Part shown: piece by piece, positions 26,912 through 35,751 of the stretch
Position numbering within the stretch: position 1 is the first letter of the stretch
Layout of the letters: each line of letters starts with the position of its first letter
Source: an uncultured Sphingomonadaceae bacterium
GTDB lineage: Bacteria > Pseudomonadota > Alphaproteobacteria > Sphingomonadales > Sphingomonadaceae
Direction: 5' to 3'
Length of the DNA: 64,000 nt
NCBI GenBank assembly: GCA_947501325.1
Contig: CANMVC010000002.1
Coordinates: forward strand, 1,268,064 to 1,332,063
The notes under the pieces: generated by a model
What the model saw: only the letters and a program-made list of their open reading frames with translations
The model's database searches: none
Told to the model about the DNA's origin: nothing
Translations under genes and position numbers: made by a program

Positions 26912-28207
26912 ATGGGGAAATATCTGACGCCGTTTTTCGGGTTTGCGGCCTTGCTGCTGATCGGGTGGTATGGCCATCGCGCCTTCGTTCAAGACAATAT
27001 CCCGCTGCCGCTCACCGAAACCGCCGAAGCTGCGTCTCAGGACCGATGGCCAACCCAGCCCGATGACTGGCAGGGCAAGATTGATTATCGCAGCCTCGAT
27101 CGGCGCATGGCTGCCCTCGCCGCACGTCCGGAAATGGCGGGCCTGGCTGTTGCCATTGTTGAAGACGGGGAGATAAGCTTTGTGCGCGGCTACGGGGTGA
27201 CCGATAAACGCAGCGGCGAGCTGGTCTCACCGGAGACAGTTTTTCGATGGGCCTCGTTATCAAAAGGCGTGGCGGGTTCCCTCGCGGCGAAATTGTCGAA
27301 CGAAGATGGTCTCAATCTGAACGCCACATTGAGTCGCTGGCAGACGTCACTCAAGCTGCCGGGTGGAGCTATGTCGCGGATTACGCTGGCGCAGCTCGTG
27401 TCGCATCAAACCGGCCTCACCAAAAATGCTTATGACCGCAAACTGGAGGAAGGGGGAAGCCCCGGCCTGCTCCGGACACAGCTGGGAACCGCGCCGCTAC
27501 AATGCATCCCCGGCACCTGTCATAGCTATCAGAATATCGCCTTTGATGCGGTCAGCGAGATTTTGGGTCAGGCAACCGGCACGCTATATGATGATGCGGT
27601 CCAGAAACAATTATTTGAACCGCTGGGCATGGAAAGCGCTAAATTCGGTATGATCGGTCTTACTGGTGCCGACAGCTGGGCGCGCCCCCATCGTGGTGAC
27701 GAAGTGCGCACGCTTTCAGAATCCTATTGGCGGCTGCCCGCAGCGGCTGGGGTCAGCAGCAATATCGTGGATATGGCGCGGTGGCTCCGCGCACAATTAG
27801 GCGCGAATGAAGATATTCTGTCGAATGAGACGCTAACCCTGGCGCATGCGCCTCAGGTTAGAACCGGGCGGGTATATGGCGGGAACTTGGCCCGCGCTCT
27901 GACCGAACCGTCCTACGGACTGGGTTGGCGCAGTTTCAACTATCAGGGCCGACGATTGACCGGACATAGTGGAGCGGTGGATGGATACCGCGCGACGATT
28001 ATATTTGACCCGCAAGCTCGAACCGGAGTTGTGGCGATGTGGAACAGTGGCTGGGGGATGCCCTTCAGGATACCCTTTGCTGCATTTGATAGCTATTACG
28101 GCCTGCCTATAAACGGTCAGGCCCCAAATGACTGGCTTGATTTGTCGGATCTGCCACTTCCCGAACCGTTGCCACCGTCATTGCCCGAAAACCCGCCTGT
28201 TGGCTGA
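26912..28207 (+). CDS. Membrane-anchored serine hydrolase, class C beta-lactamase family
   Basis: The 431-residue protein has a signal anchor (about 5-22) and a serine beta-lactamase/D-peptidase fold. The catalytic SxxK is SLSK in RWASLSKGVAGSLA, the YxN motif is YQN in CHSYQNIAFD, and the third box is HSG in LTGHSGAVDGY. Such proteins include esterases, D-aminopeptidases and cell-wall-related hydrolases; true beta-lactamase activity is not implied. I start at ATG 26912, where the hydrophobic segment begins; the frame is open from 26870. Confidence 0.87.
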   Translation: MGKYLTPFFGFAALLLIGWYGHRAFVQDNIPLPLTETAEAASQDRWPTQPDDWQGKIDYRSLDRRMAALAARPEMAGLAVAIVEDGEISFVRGYGVTDKRSGELVSPETVFRWASLSKGVAGSLAAKLSNEDGLNLNATLSRWQTSLKLPGGAMSRITLAQLVSHQTGLTKNAYDRKLEEGGSPGLLRTQLGTAPLQCIPGTCHSYQNIAFDAVSEILGQATGTLYDDAVQKQLFEPLGMESAKFGMIGLTGADSWARPHRGDEVRTLSESYWRLPAAAGVSSNIVDMARWLRAQLGANEDILSNETLTLAHAPQVRTGRVYGGNLARALTEPSYGLGWRSFNYQGRRLTGHSGAVDGYRATIIFDPQARTGVVAMWNSGWGMPFRIPFAAFDSYYGLPINGQAPNDWLDLSDLPLPEPLPPSLPENPPVG

Positions 28208-28275
28208 TTTCCGCCTTGGCGCCCATGACAGCCGCCAACCTTGTGATGGTTAAATCATGAAAACAGACGGCAATT

Positions 28276-29586
28276 CTATCCGACCAGCAATATCCGCAAG
28301 TCATTGACATTGGTGCCTGATGGACCGGTCATCAACAAGCCATCTGCGTGCGCGAAAGCAGCATAGCTGTCATTGTGCTCCAACCACCGGTGTGCCGCAT
28401 CTCTGCCGCCCATAGCCGCTACAACACCGGGCCACAAATAAGCGCCAGCATTATCTTCGGACCCGTCTATGCCATCGCTGTCGGCAGCAAAGCCAGTGAT
28501 GCCGGGAACATCGTTCAAAGCCAACGCGCAAGCGAGTAGATAAGTGCTGCAGCGGCCACCTCTGCCGTCGCGATTGCGGACGGTGACGGTCGCTTCTCCG
28601 CCGGATATCAGCGCGACCTTGCGCCCGTCCGCCTGCATTTTCAGGGCCAGCTGCGCATGCTCTTCGCCCAGTTGCGCTGCGTCACCCTCCAATGCATCGC
28701 CCAACATAACCACATCATAGCCCAGCGCCGCGACCGCTGTACTGGCCGCCGCGCAAATATCTGCTGGACGGGCACAGATTTCCGCTGTCGCCTTTTGCAT
28801 GCGGGGATTATCCGGCTTGGGCGTTTCGAGGCTCTGCGCGTCCAGCGCAGTGCGCAGGGCCGGGGGGATATCGATAGTGTAGCGGTCCAGAATCGCGCAG
28901 GCATCGGCGCAGGTCGATGGGTCGGCGACAGTGGGGCCGGAGCCAATCATCGCAATATCGTCTCCGGGAATATCGGAAATAGCGAGCATGTGCGTCGCAG
29001 CCGGCCATGCCCGTGCCGCTAGGCGCCCGCCCTTGATGGCAGATAGATGCTTGCGAACGATATTCATCTCGCCAATCGGCGCGCCGCTATGGAGCAAGGC
29101 TCGTGTAATTGCCTGCTTTTCGCTCAGCGAAATGCCCTCTGCCGGCGCTGGCAACAGAGCGCTGGCACCGCCGGACATCAGCACTAGCAGCAAATCCTCC
29201 TCCCCCAGACTATCGGCCGCCGCCAACGCGCTTTGCGCCGCATCGGCACCCGCCGCATCGGGCACGGGATGGGAAGCCTCGACCAGTTGTAACCTGCTGG
29301 ACGCGAAACCCGCTTGCGCGTAGCCTTGGCGGGTGACGACCAATCCCTCGGCATTGTCTGGCAAACGATCATGGATGGCGGCAACCATTTGCGTGGCCGC
29401 TTTACCAGCCGCCAAAATATAGGTTCGACCGGTGACCGCAGGCCACTGAACGTCTCGCATGGCTTGATCGGGAAGCGCGGGTGCCAAAGCCCGCAAGTAC
29501 AGGTCCTTCAAAAAAGCTTTTATTGAATCGGGTTTTGCTGTTTTATGCACTGCACAATAAAGGCCCGATTGTCCGATCGCGGTCAA
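28276..29586 (-). CDS. Glycerate kinase, MOFRL family
   Basis: The protein is 424-436 residues long and has the N-terminal DUF4147 part (ILAAGKAATQMVAAIHDRLP, ending in VLMSGGASALLPAPAEGISL) and the C-terminal MOFRL part (VALISGGEATVTVRNRDGRG, GFAADSDGIDGSEDNAGAYL and TGPSGTNVNDL). This is the standard glycerate 2-kinase type, also called TtuD or GckA, which makes 2-phosphoglycerate. It is divergent from a GH13_18 phosphorylase gene; if that enzyme releases D-glycerate, this kinase returns it to glycolysis. The start is uncertain: TTG 29586, or GTG 29550, which would leave 63 bp for the divergent promoters. Confidence 0.88.
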   Translation of the reverse strand: MTAIGQSGLYCAVHKTAKPDSIKAFLKDLYLRALAPALPDQAMRDVQWPAVTGRTYILAAGKAATQMVAAIHDRLPDNAEGLVVTRQGYAQAGFASSRLQLVEASHPVPDAAGADAAQSALAAADSLGEEDLLLVLMSGGASALLPAPAEGISLSEKQAITRALLHSGAPIGEMNIVRKHLSAIKGGRLAARAWPAATHMLAISDIPGDDIAMIGSGPTVADPSTCADACAILDRYTIDIPPALRTALDAQSLETPKPDNPRMQKATAEICARPADICAAASTAVAALGYDVVMLGDALEGDAAQLGEEHAQLALKMQADGRKVALISGGEATVTVRNRDGRGGRCSTYLLACALALNDVPGITGFAADSDGIDGSEDNAGAYLWPGVVAAMGGRDAAHRWLEHNDSYAAFAHADGLLMTGPSGTNVNDLRILLVG

Positions 29587-29613
29587 GCGACTTTTCGGAG
29601 TTTGAACGCCAAT

Positions 29614-31377
29614 ATGACCGATCGCGCCACCCTAGAGCATCTGCAAAGTCGCCTATCGGCGCATTTGGGTATCTTATACCCCAACCACGATACCGCTGCT
29701 CTGGCCGATCAAATGATCGACCGGTTCTGGCCCGATCGGACACAAATGATCAAGCGGACAGATATTGTCGGCAAGCATCTCTGGGACGAAAGCGACATTG
29801 CGCTCATCACCTATGGCGGTACCATCCGATCGGATGGGGAAAAACCACTCCAGACCCTGCACCGCTTTTTGAAACAGCATTTGGGTCAGACGATCGGCGC
29901 GGTCCATATTTTGCCGTTTTTCCCTTCCAGTTCTGATGACGGTTTTGCCGTGATCGACTATCTGCAAGTCGATGAAGAGCTCGGCGACTGGTCTGACATT
30001 GAGGCGATTGCTAAGGATTATCGTTTCATGGCCGATCTCGTGATCAACCATGGCTCCAGCAAGTCGACTTGGTTTCAACAGTTTCTGTCCGACCAAGCGC
30101 CGGGTAAGGACTATTATTACACCGCTGACCCCGCCGCCGATCTTGGGCAAGTGGTGCGCCCACGATCACATCCGTTGCTAACTCCTTTTCGTACAGCGGC
30201 AGGAGATCGCAGCGTTTGGAGCACATTTAGCGCCGACCAGCTGGATTTCGATTTTACCAATCCGGACCTGTTGCTGGAATTTATCAGAATCATTGCCGAC
30301 TATATTGCGCATGGTGTTCGTATATTCCGGCTCGATGCGATCGCTTTCCTATGGAAGAAAATCGGTACCGCCTCCATTAACTTGGACGAGACCCATGAAG
30401 TGATCCGGCTGCTGCGGACGTTGATGGATCATCATATCGAGACGTTGATCATCATTACCGAAACCAACATTCCCAATCACGAAAATCTGACCTATTTCGG
30501 CAACCAGAATGAAGCGCATGTCATCTATAATTTCTCTCTGCCGCCGCTGCTGGTCCATGCCCTGCTCACCGGCGACGCGCTCTATCTCAAACGCCTGACG
30601 CGTAGTAATCCTCCTGCTTTGACGGGCTGCACCTACCTGAACTTTACTGCCAGCCACGACGGAATCGGGCTGCGTCCGACGGAAGGCGTGTTGCCGCAAG
30701 GCGAGGTCGATCAAATGCTGACAGCCATCCAAAGCTTTGGCGGCCGCTTGTCCATGCGCCGCGGTCCGGGCGGGACAGAGAAGCCGTATGAGATGAACAT
30801 CTCCTATTTCGAGGCGATGCAGGGCACGCTCGATGGACCGGACGCCCATCAAGTGGATCGCTTCATGGCAGCAATGGCAATTATGCTCTCGCTAGAGGGC
30901 ATTCCCGCGATTTATATCCACAGCCTGCTTGCGACGGCCAATGGCTATGAGGAAGTCAATCTGACTGGCCAAAACCGCTCGATCAATCGCCGGCGGTTGG
31001 ACTATTATATGATCAGCGCGAAACTCGATGATCCTGAAAGCGTCGAGGCCAAGGTTTTTAGACGCTTCCTCGCGCTCATCGATATCCGCAAGCAGCAGTC
31101 CGCCTTTCATCCCAACGCGGTGCAATTCACCCTTGCCCTTCCGGAAGGTCTGTTCGGCATCTGGCGCCAGAGCCAGGACCGCAAGCAAAGCATCTTTGCT
31201 ATAACCAATGTAACCAAAGGCGAGAAAATATTGGCGCTGGCCGATATTAATCTTATCGCTGGAGATGCCTGGTGGGATCTGATTTCAGGCCAATCGATTG
31301 CCGATATCGAGGGAGATTTATCCCTATCCCCTTACCAATCCGTCTGGATTACCAACGTCAAACCGGTCAGTGACTAG
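29614..31377 (+). CDS. GH13_18 phosphorylase, probably glucosylglycerate phosphorylase
   Basis: The 587-residue enzyme belongs to the sucrose phosphorylase subfamily of GH13. The catalytic nucleophile is Asp241 in RIFRLDAIAF, the acid/base Glu283 in IIITETNIPN, and the transition-state Asp349 in TASHDGIG. The family splits disaccharides with phosphate to give alpha-glucose 1-phosphate; members act on sucrose, sucrose 6-phosphate, glucosylglycerol or glucosylglycerate. I favour glucosylglycerate because a glycerate kinase, a GT81 synthase and its phosphatase are neighbours. The start is ATG 29614 (MTDRATLEHL); the frame is open from 29545. The stop overlaps the convergent synthase by 4 nt. Confidence 0.88.
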   Translation: MTDRATLEHLQSRLSAHLGILYPNHDTAALADQMIDRFWPDRTQMIKRTDIVGKHLWDESDIALITYGGTIRSDGEKPLQTLHRFLKQHLGQTIGAVHILPFFPSSSDDGFAVIDYLQVDEELGDWSDIEAIAKDYRFMADLVINHGSSKSTWFQQFLSDQAPGKDYYYTADPAADLGQVVRPRSHPLLTPFRTAAGDRSVWSTFSADQLDFDFTNPDLLLEFIRIIADYIAHGVRIFRLDAIAFLWKKIGTASINLDETHEVIRLLRTLMDHHIETLIIITETNIPNHENLTYFGNQNEAHVIYNFSLPPLLVHALLTGDALYLKRLTRSNPPALTGCTYLNFTASHDGIGLRPTEGVLPQGEVDQMLTAIQSFGGRLSMRRGPGGTEKPYEMNISYFEAMQGTLDGPDAHQVDRFMAAMAIMLSLEGIPAIYIHSLLATANGYEEVNLTGQNRSINRRRLDYYMISAKLDDPESVEAKVFRRFLALIDIRKQQSAFHPNAVQFTLALPEGLFGIWRQSQDRKQSIFAITNVTKGEKILALADINLIAGDAWWDLISGQSIADIEGDLSLSPYQSVWITNVKPVSD

Positions 31378-32588
31378 CCTTCATTATCCAGCCGCACCGC
31401 TTCTTTAAAACGGTCGGTAAAATCAGGAATAGCGCTGTTAATCCGGTTCCAGTTAGCCATGAACGGGGTTTCGTTCGGTGACTCCAGAAATACTTCGCCG
31501 GCCGTCATGATATTCTGCGCAAATAGTTCGACGGTTGTTTCTTCTTCATGCCGATCGAGCGTGAGCCCGTTCATCACCGCATCATTATAAAAAGTCTCGA
31601 TCCGATCGAGTGCAATCCGAAAATAGGTCGCTTTGAGCGTACGAAACGTCCCTTGCGAGAAAACCTGACCATCGGTCGCAAGCTTGCGGAAAATGGATTT
31701 GGTAATGTCGATGCTCATCTTTGACAAACCGCGATCCGGATTGTCATGCGACACAGATTGATGCTTGTGATCATAATTATCCGCAATCTCCACCTGACAG
31801 ATGGATTGGGTCGAATGGTTGCGCCACACTTCCGAAAGGACGCCGACTTCCAGTCCCCAGTCAGACGGTATCCGGATATTTTTGACGACTTGCCGGCCCA
31901 TCGCAAACTCTCCAGCCAGAGCGTAGCGAAAGCTGTTGAGATAGGTGATGTAATCATTGGGCGCACAGACTTTCTTGAGCGCTGCTAGCAACGGCCCGAT
32001 CAACAGCCGCACGACGCGCCCGTTGAACTTCTCTTCGGTCGTCCGCGCATAATAGCCTTTGGAAAAAACATAGGGAAAGGTTGGATTGGCCACAGGATAC
32101 ATCAGGCGCGCCAGCAGCGCCCGGTCATATGTCAAAATATCACAATCATGCAGTCCGACGACTTGCGCATCGGTCGCCGACAGGAAATAGCCAAAGCAAA
32201 ACCAGACATTGCGGCCTTTCCCGGGCTGTGCCGGTGACAGACCATGCTGTTTCAGTTCCTCATCCAGCGCGGTCAGTCGCGGGCCGCTATTCCACAAGAT
32301 ATGGTGCCGCTGGGGCAGTCGCGAAAAATAGCTTTTGGCATATTGGAACTGGTCTTTATCTGCCCGGTCCAGCCCTATGATAATATCATCGAGATAAGGG
32401 ACTTGCGCCAATTCGTCGACAATATGCTCAAGCGCCGGTCCCTCCAGTTCGGAGAACAGGCTCGGCAAAACCAGCGCCATGGGATTGGCTGATCGAAAGC
32501 CCATCAAATCGGCCTCAAGCGAATCCGTCGAACGGTCGGTCAGGTTATGAAGTGTCGATATGATGCCATTTTGATGAAAATCAGCCAT
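31374..32588 (-). CDS. gpgS: Glucosyl-3-phosphoglycerate synthase-like glycosyltransferase (GT81)
   Basis: The 404-residue GT-A fold enzyme has ALVLPSLFSELEGPALEHIV near the N-terminus, QPGKGRNVWFCFGYFLS for nucleotide-sugar binding, LHDCDILTYD as the metal-binding DxD-type motif and PSDWGLEVGVLSEVW as acceptor-site element. This is the GT81 pattern of enzymes joining NDP-glucose to D-3-phosphoglycerate in the cytosol, giving glucosyl-3-phosphoglycerate. A mannosyl version cannot be excluded. It lies 33 bp downstream of its phosphatase gene on the same strand. Confidence 0.85.
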   Translation of the reverse strand: MADFHQNGIISTLHNLTDRSTDSLEADLMGFRSANPMALVLPSLFSELEGPALEHIVDELAQVPYLDDIIIGLDRADKDQFQYAKSYFSRLPQRHHILWNSGPRLTALDEELKQHGLSPAQPGKGRNVWFCFGYFLSATDAQVVGLHDCDILTYDRALLARLMYPVANPTFPYVFSKGYYARTTEEKFNGRVVRLLIGPLLAALKKVCAPNDYITYLNSFRYALAGEFAMGRQVVKNIRIPSDWGLEVGVLSEVWRNHSTQSICQVEIADNYDHKHQSVSHDNPDRGLSKMSIDITKSIFRKLATDGQVFSQGTFRTLKATYFRIALDRIETFYNDAVMNGLTLDRHEEETTVELFAQNIMTAGEVFLESPNETPFMANWNRINSAIPDFTDRFKEAVRLDNEG

Positions 32589-32621
32589 GCGTGTCCTTGT
32601 CGTGTCTAAGCTACTGCCTAA

Positions 32622-33458
32622 TCATGTTTCAGACAGGGTGAAACCATATTCTTTCGATATTACCAGCATTGTTGCGGCCCAACCGCGCGGTCCTGGTGCA
32701 ACCGCTGTGCGGACGTGAGGGCGCGTAGAACTAATCGTGGCGCCGTCGGGGTTGGGCATGATCACCCCCATATCGGCCGCCTCGATCATACCAAGATCGT
32801 TGGGGCCGTCGCCCAGAGCAATGGTCAAGAATTTCGTATCCGGCTCTTGGTCCTGATAGGCACGAAAGATCTTTGCCATCGCCTGCTCTTTGGTGGCTTG
32901 GCCGGTAAAATGATAAAAGCGCCCGCCGCGCTGTATCCGGATATCGGTTTGGGCCATCGCTGCCTCCAGTTCGGCATAGGCACGGTCCGAACCAGACCAG
33001 ATAAACGGCTCTGTCGCCTCCCGCTCTTTCGCGCGTCTGGCATCGTCGCCATTCAGCCCTGTGGCCTCCGCTACAGCTTCTACGGTCATATCGGAAAAGC
33101 CCGTAATATGGCCTCGCAATTCTTGGGGCAGCGCCTCGATGCAATCCAATATCCTGCGATATTCGACCCCTATAATGATGGTTTGCGGTAGATTGTCGCT
33201 CGTAAACGGGCGGCCGTGGGGCGTATGAATAACGGAGCCATTTTCCGTCACGCTAACTGTGTCATGGATGGGGATAGTCTGCTGCAACGCCAACAATTCC
33301 GAGCGCGTCTTGCTTGTAATCGGAATGATCTCCGCCATCGACCGATCCCGCAACTCGCGAATTACGCGATCAGCTGGCTTTGCCGAATAGCTATGATGAT
33401 CCAACAAAGTTCCGTCTAGATCGGTGAACAGGAGAAAGCGGAGTGGGGGATGGGTCAT
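32622..33458 (-). CDS. Glucosyl/mannosyl-3-phosphoglycerate phosphatase (HAD family)
   Basis: The 278-residue HAD phosphatase has motif I FTDLDGTLLDHHSYS, with DLDGTLLDH typical of the MPGP subfamily, motif II in IPITSKTRSEL, and motif IV in ALGDGPNDLGMIEAADMGVI. It should remove phosphate from glucosyl-3-phosphoglycerate to give the compatible solute glucosylglycerate. It is upstream of gpgS (33-bp gap), so synthase and phosphatase form an operon. I start at ATG 33458, because earlier codons in the frame (to 33503) lack homology-like sequence. Confidence 0.87.
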   Translation of the reverse strand: MTHPPLRFLLFTDLDGTLLDHHSYSAKPADRVIRELRDRSMAEIIPITSKTRSELLALQQTIPIHDTVSVTENGSVIHTPHGRPFTSDNLPQTIIIGVEYRRILDCIEALPQELRGHITGFSDMTVEAVAEATGLNGDDARRAKEREATEPFIWSGSDRAYAELEAAMAQTDIRIQRGGRFYHFTGQATKEQAMAKIFRAYQDQEPDTKFLTIALGDGPNDLGMIEAADMGVIMPNPDGATISSTRPHVRTAVAPGPRGWAATMLVISKEYGFTLSET

Positions 33459-33738
33459 CTTCAATAGGGGAAGTAGCACATTGGTCGGGGTGGGAATACC
33501 CACATCCGTTTATATCACTAGTTCGAATGGCTCGATCCAATCACCTTCGCTGACCGCCTCGACATGATATGGTTCGCAGCATCACAGCCAAGTCATGATA
33601 AAACGCAGAAACAATGGATATTCTGTGAGGAGTAAAAGTATGAAATAGAGATCGCTCTATCGGAAACTGGAGCGCGGGAAAAATATTATTTGTTACCGCC
33701 GCTCGCGAAAGCAAGCGTAAAGATCGTGCCAATAGCGA
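33459..33738. other. Gene-free gap
   Basis: This 280-base stretch lies upstream of the phosphatase gene and marks the left limit of the accessory island. I see no ORF with coding character, tRNA or repeat in it. It presumably carries the glucosylglycerate-operon promoter. Confidence 0.3.
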
Positions 33739-34080
33739 TTACGGCTTGTGGAGCCAAATACCCTGAAAATCATTGCGCGTTGGCGAAGGTATCGCGTTAC
33801 AATCGAGCCCGTTTTCCGGGTAGCGGACGCGCATGAGCAAATCTGACGCCAGGGCAGTTGCTGCCTGAGAATAAAAACGGTCGCGACCTTCCTGTGCTCC
33901 CTGCGATGCGGCTACGGATATACAGCCTGGTGTGGTGAAACAGACTAGAGTGTTCCCCGTGATGTGATCGATCCAGACGCGATAAACTTCGCGGCTGCAT
34001 TCTGTGTAGGCCTGCGCTGGACTGGCGAACAATGTCGCGGTTGCGGCGCCGAGGATAAGGGCTGTGTGGCGTATTTTCAT
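33739..34080 (-). CDS. Small Sec-exported protein, tentative group A
   Basis: The 113-residue protein has a clear signal peptide (cleavage ASPAQA|Y) and a mature part of about 89 residues with four cysteines. After the first strand (YRVWIDHITGN) come a Cys-containing strand (TLVCFTTPGC), a helix (FYSQAATALASDLLM), a strand (RVRYPEN) and a last Cys before the C-terminus. This order is the one seen in the small secreted proteins of 40-63 kb, so it is probably a distant member. Function unknown. Confidence 0.65.
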   Translation of the reverse strand: MKIRHTALILGAATATLFASPAQAYTECSREVYRVWIDHITGNTLVCFTTPGCISVAASQGAQEGRDRFYSQAATALASDLLMRVRYPENGLDCNAIPSPTRNDFQGIWLHKP

Positions 34081-34376
34081 GACGTGGGTTCCCTCTATTT
34101 CATCGGTTGAGGGGTGATTGGGGTTGGTTCAAAGTTGCGAAGTTGCCGCGCGGCGGGATTGATTTTGGGACAAAGTGGCGGAAGGTGGGAGAATGTTTGC
34201 GTTTTGGTGCTTGGAACAGGCGCGGAAGTTTGCGGATGGGGTGGTGAGGTGTGGTCCTTTGGTGTGATAATGGGTGCGTTTGGGAGGTGGCCGACCGTCC
34301 ATATGTGGTTTCAGTTTCATGTATTTAGCGAACTGTCGACGTAATTCCATATTCGAAAATTACTCCATCGCATTTT
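34081..34376. other. Gene-free stretch with repeated boundary motif
   Basis: This 296-base stretch holds AACTGTCGACGTAATTCC (34331-34348), a variant of the motif repeated at 59997-60039. About 100 bases before it is GGAAGTTTGCGGATGGGG (34224-34241), which matches GGAAGTTTGCGGCTGGGT at 59871-59888. So two distant intergenic stretches share two words in the same order. No ORF looks real. Confidence 0.5.
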
Positions 34377-34733
34377 TTACAATTCATTCCATGATAAATT
34401 TTCTATTTCGTCGGCATTTAAATTTCCAAATATCCAGTTTTCAAATAGTTTTCGACAGGCATCAATTTGTAAGTCGTCAGAAGAAATGATTATTTGTAAC
34501 AACTCGTCTTGAAAGCTAATTCCAGCCTTCTTCACGAAAAAACAGGGGACTGCATCGTTATCAATCGATATCTGAAAAATTCTATTGGCATTTTGTGCAA
34601 CGAAGGCATGCCCGCTTAGCAGCCTATCCTTCTCGTTCATCGTTACTAAAACACTTTTTAGATCGAGATAGTCTCGATCAAAACTATCTTCATAGATAAG
34701 CTTTGAGCTTAAAATTTCATCAGAAGCGGTCAT
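34377..34733 (-). CDS. Candidate immunity protein (orphan pair 2)
   Basis: The 118-residue, acidic, leaderless protein is not recognised. It starts 2 nt after the stop of the orphan toxin-tip frame (TAAGTATG), the spacing of toxin-immunity pairs. It has alternating strands (KLIYEDSFD, FQISIDNDAVPCFFV) and a final acidic helix (DEIENLSWNEL). The local DNA is clearly more AT-rich than the metabolic genes to the left, a sign of transfer. The immunity role is inferred from context only. Confidence 0.5.
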   Translation of the reverse strand: MTASDEILSSKLIYEDSFDRDYLDLKSVLVTMNEKDRLLSGHAFVAQNANRIFQISIDNDAVPCFFVKKAGISFQDELLQIIISSDDLQIDACRKLFENWIFGNLNADEIENLSWNEL

Positions 34734-34735
34734 AC

Positions 34736-35157
34736 TTACCTCACAATATTTATCGGACCCCGCCAGACCTCAATATCAACCCTCATATCAGATCCCTTAA
34801 CACCTCGAATATTAAAAGTCCTACTACCGATAGGACCAACACCACCCCCATCCGCGACTCGTTCAACCCAATTTCCAGCTTTAGCAAATGCAGGTGCTAA
34901 AGCTTTGGCGTCTTTGGGACTCAGTTTGTTTGCGGTACTACCCAAAGCCGAGTGAACCTGTGAAGCAGTTATTGGCTTTTTACTGTGAATTGGTTGAGAA
35001 GTTTCGGAACGCAAACTATTCCCCTGAGCTTGAACGCGAACAAAGTAGTCACCTTGGCCAAGTACATCAGTTACAGCACTGGGCTGAACTTCATTGCCTC
35101 GATTCTGTTGTCGTTGAGGAGGGGGTAGCGAACTGTCGCCGTAGCTTAACTCAAAAT
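34736..35157 (-). pseudogene. Orphan C-terminal tip of a second polymorphic toxin
   Basis: The frame ending at 34736 has an ATG at 35014 (92 residues) but remains open, in the same reading frame, past it into the downstream end of the immunity gene at 35157. It reads QPSAVTDVLGQGDYFVRVQA before the ATG and ends AKAGNWVERVADGGGVGP, GSRTFNIRGVKG and MRVDIEVWRGPINIVR. It therefore looks like the cut-off end of a larger protein, without its own leader, as found for displaced toxin cassettes behind RHS or CdiA genes. Domain family not recognised. A variant of the AACTGTCGCCGTA motif lies inside it (35131-35143). Confidence 0.5.
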
Positions 35158-35735
35158 TAGAAGCAGTATTCAGAAGAACAAAGCGACTTCACCCTTGCCA
35201 CTGAATCCACCGAATTCGTTGCCAATAAATCTAAATCCCTTTTTTGCCTCAATAATTCTCGTTGAACCAAATGGCTGGTAACAATATTTTGCTCTGTCAA
35301 TGAGTCGTATTTGTCTCTGTTCAAAGATAACGAAGCAAAGTAATCGCAGGTTTCATAATTTTTCTGTGCGATCCAGATTACAGAATCAATTGAATTATCC
35401 TTTGAAAATTCAATAAGGTATAAAGAAGATGTCGCTATATTATTAATGAGAATATCACATATATCGCCTTCAACATCTTCATCCATCAATAAAAGAGTTA
35501 AATCCTCTTCAAATTTTCGAACTTTTTTTAGGCAGCCCCGTTCTACGCCTTCCCAAACAGCAGAGCCAAAAGAATAAAACCTGGAATCTATTTCTGCATC
35601 TCTACAACTTCTGTTGAGTGAATTTGTCAGCCTTAAGATACAAGAAACTGAAAACATAATTCGGCAATTAGTTGCTAAATTAAGTAATTTCGATTGCAAT
35701 TCGCTATCGCTGAAATTTACTATCTCTTGGTTCAT
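35157..35735 (-). CDS. Candidate immunity protein for the RHS deaminase toxin
   Basis: The 192-residue, mostly helical, leaderless cytosolic protein starts 16 nt after the RHS toxin stop on the same strand, the classical place for an immunity gene. The layout (long helices, W at AVWEGVERG, LLMDEDVEGDICDILINN in the middle, late HLVQRELLRQKRDLDLLA) recalls DUF416 proteins, a family that includes immunity proteins. That match is by eye and weak. The DNA is AT-rich compared with the RHS genes. Confidence 0.6.
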   Translation of the reverse strand: MNQEIVNFSDSELQSKLLNLATNCRIMFSVSCILRLTNSLNRSCRDAEIDSRFYSFGSAVWEGVERGCLKKVRKFEEDLTLLLMDEDVEGDICDILINNIATSSLYLIEFSKDNSIDSVIWIAQKNYETCDYFASLSLNRDKYDSLTEQNIVTSHLVQRELLRQKRDLDLLATNSVDSVARVKSLCSSEYCF

Positions 35736-35751
35736 AAAAGTTCATCTGATG

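Noticed and set aside
26912..28207. True class C beta-lactamase
   Set aside because: Only the general SxxK/YxN/HxG fold motifs are present, with a membrane anchor and divergent surroundings; resistance cannot be claimed.
34114..34344. 76-codon plus-strand ORF
   Set aside because: Gly/Trp/Val-rich chance frame in a non-coding stretch; no ribosome binding site.
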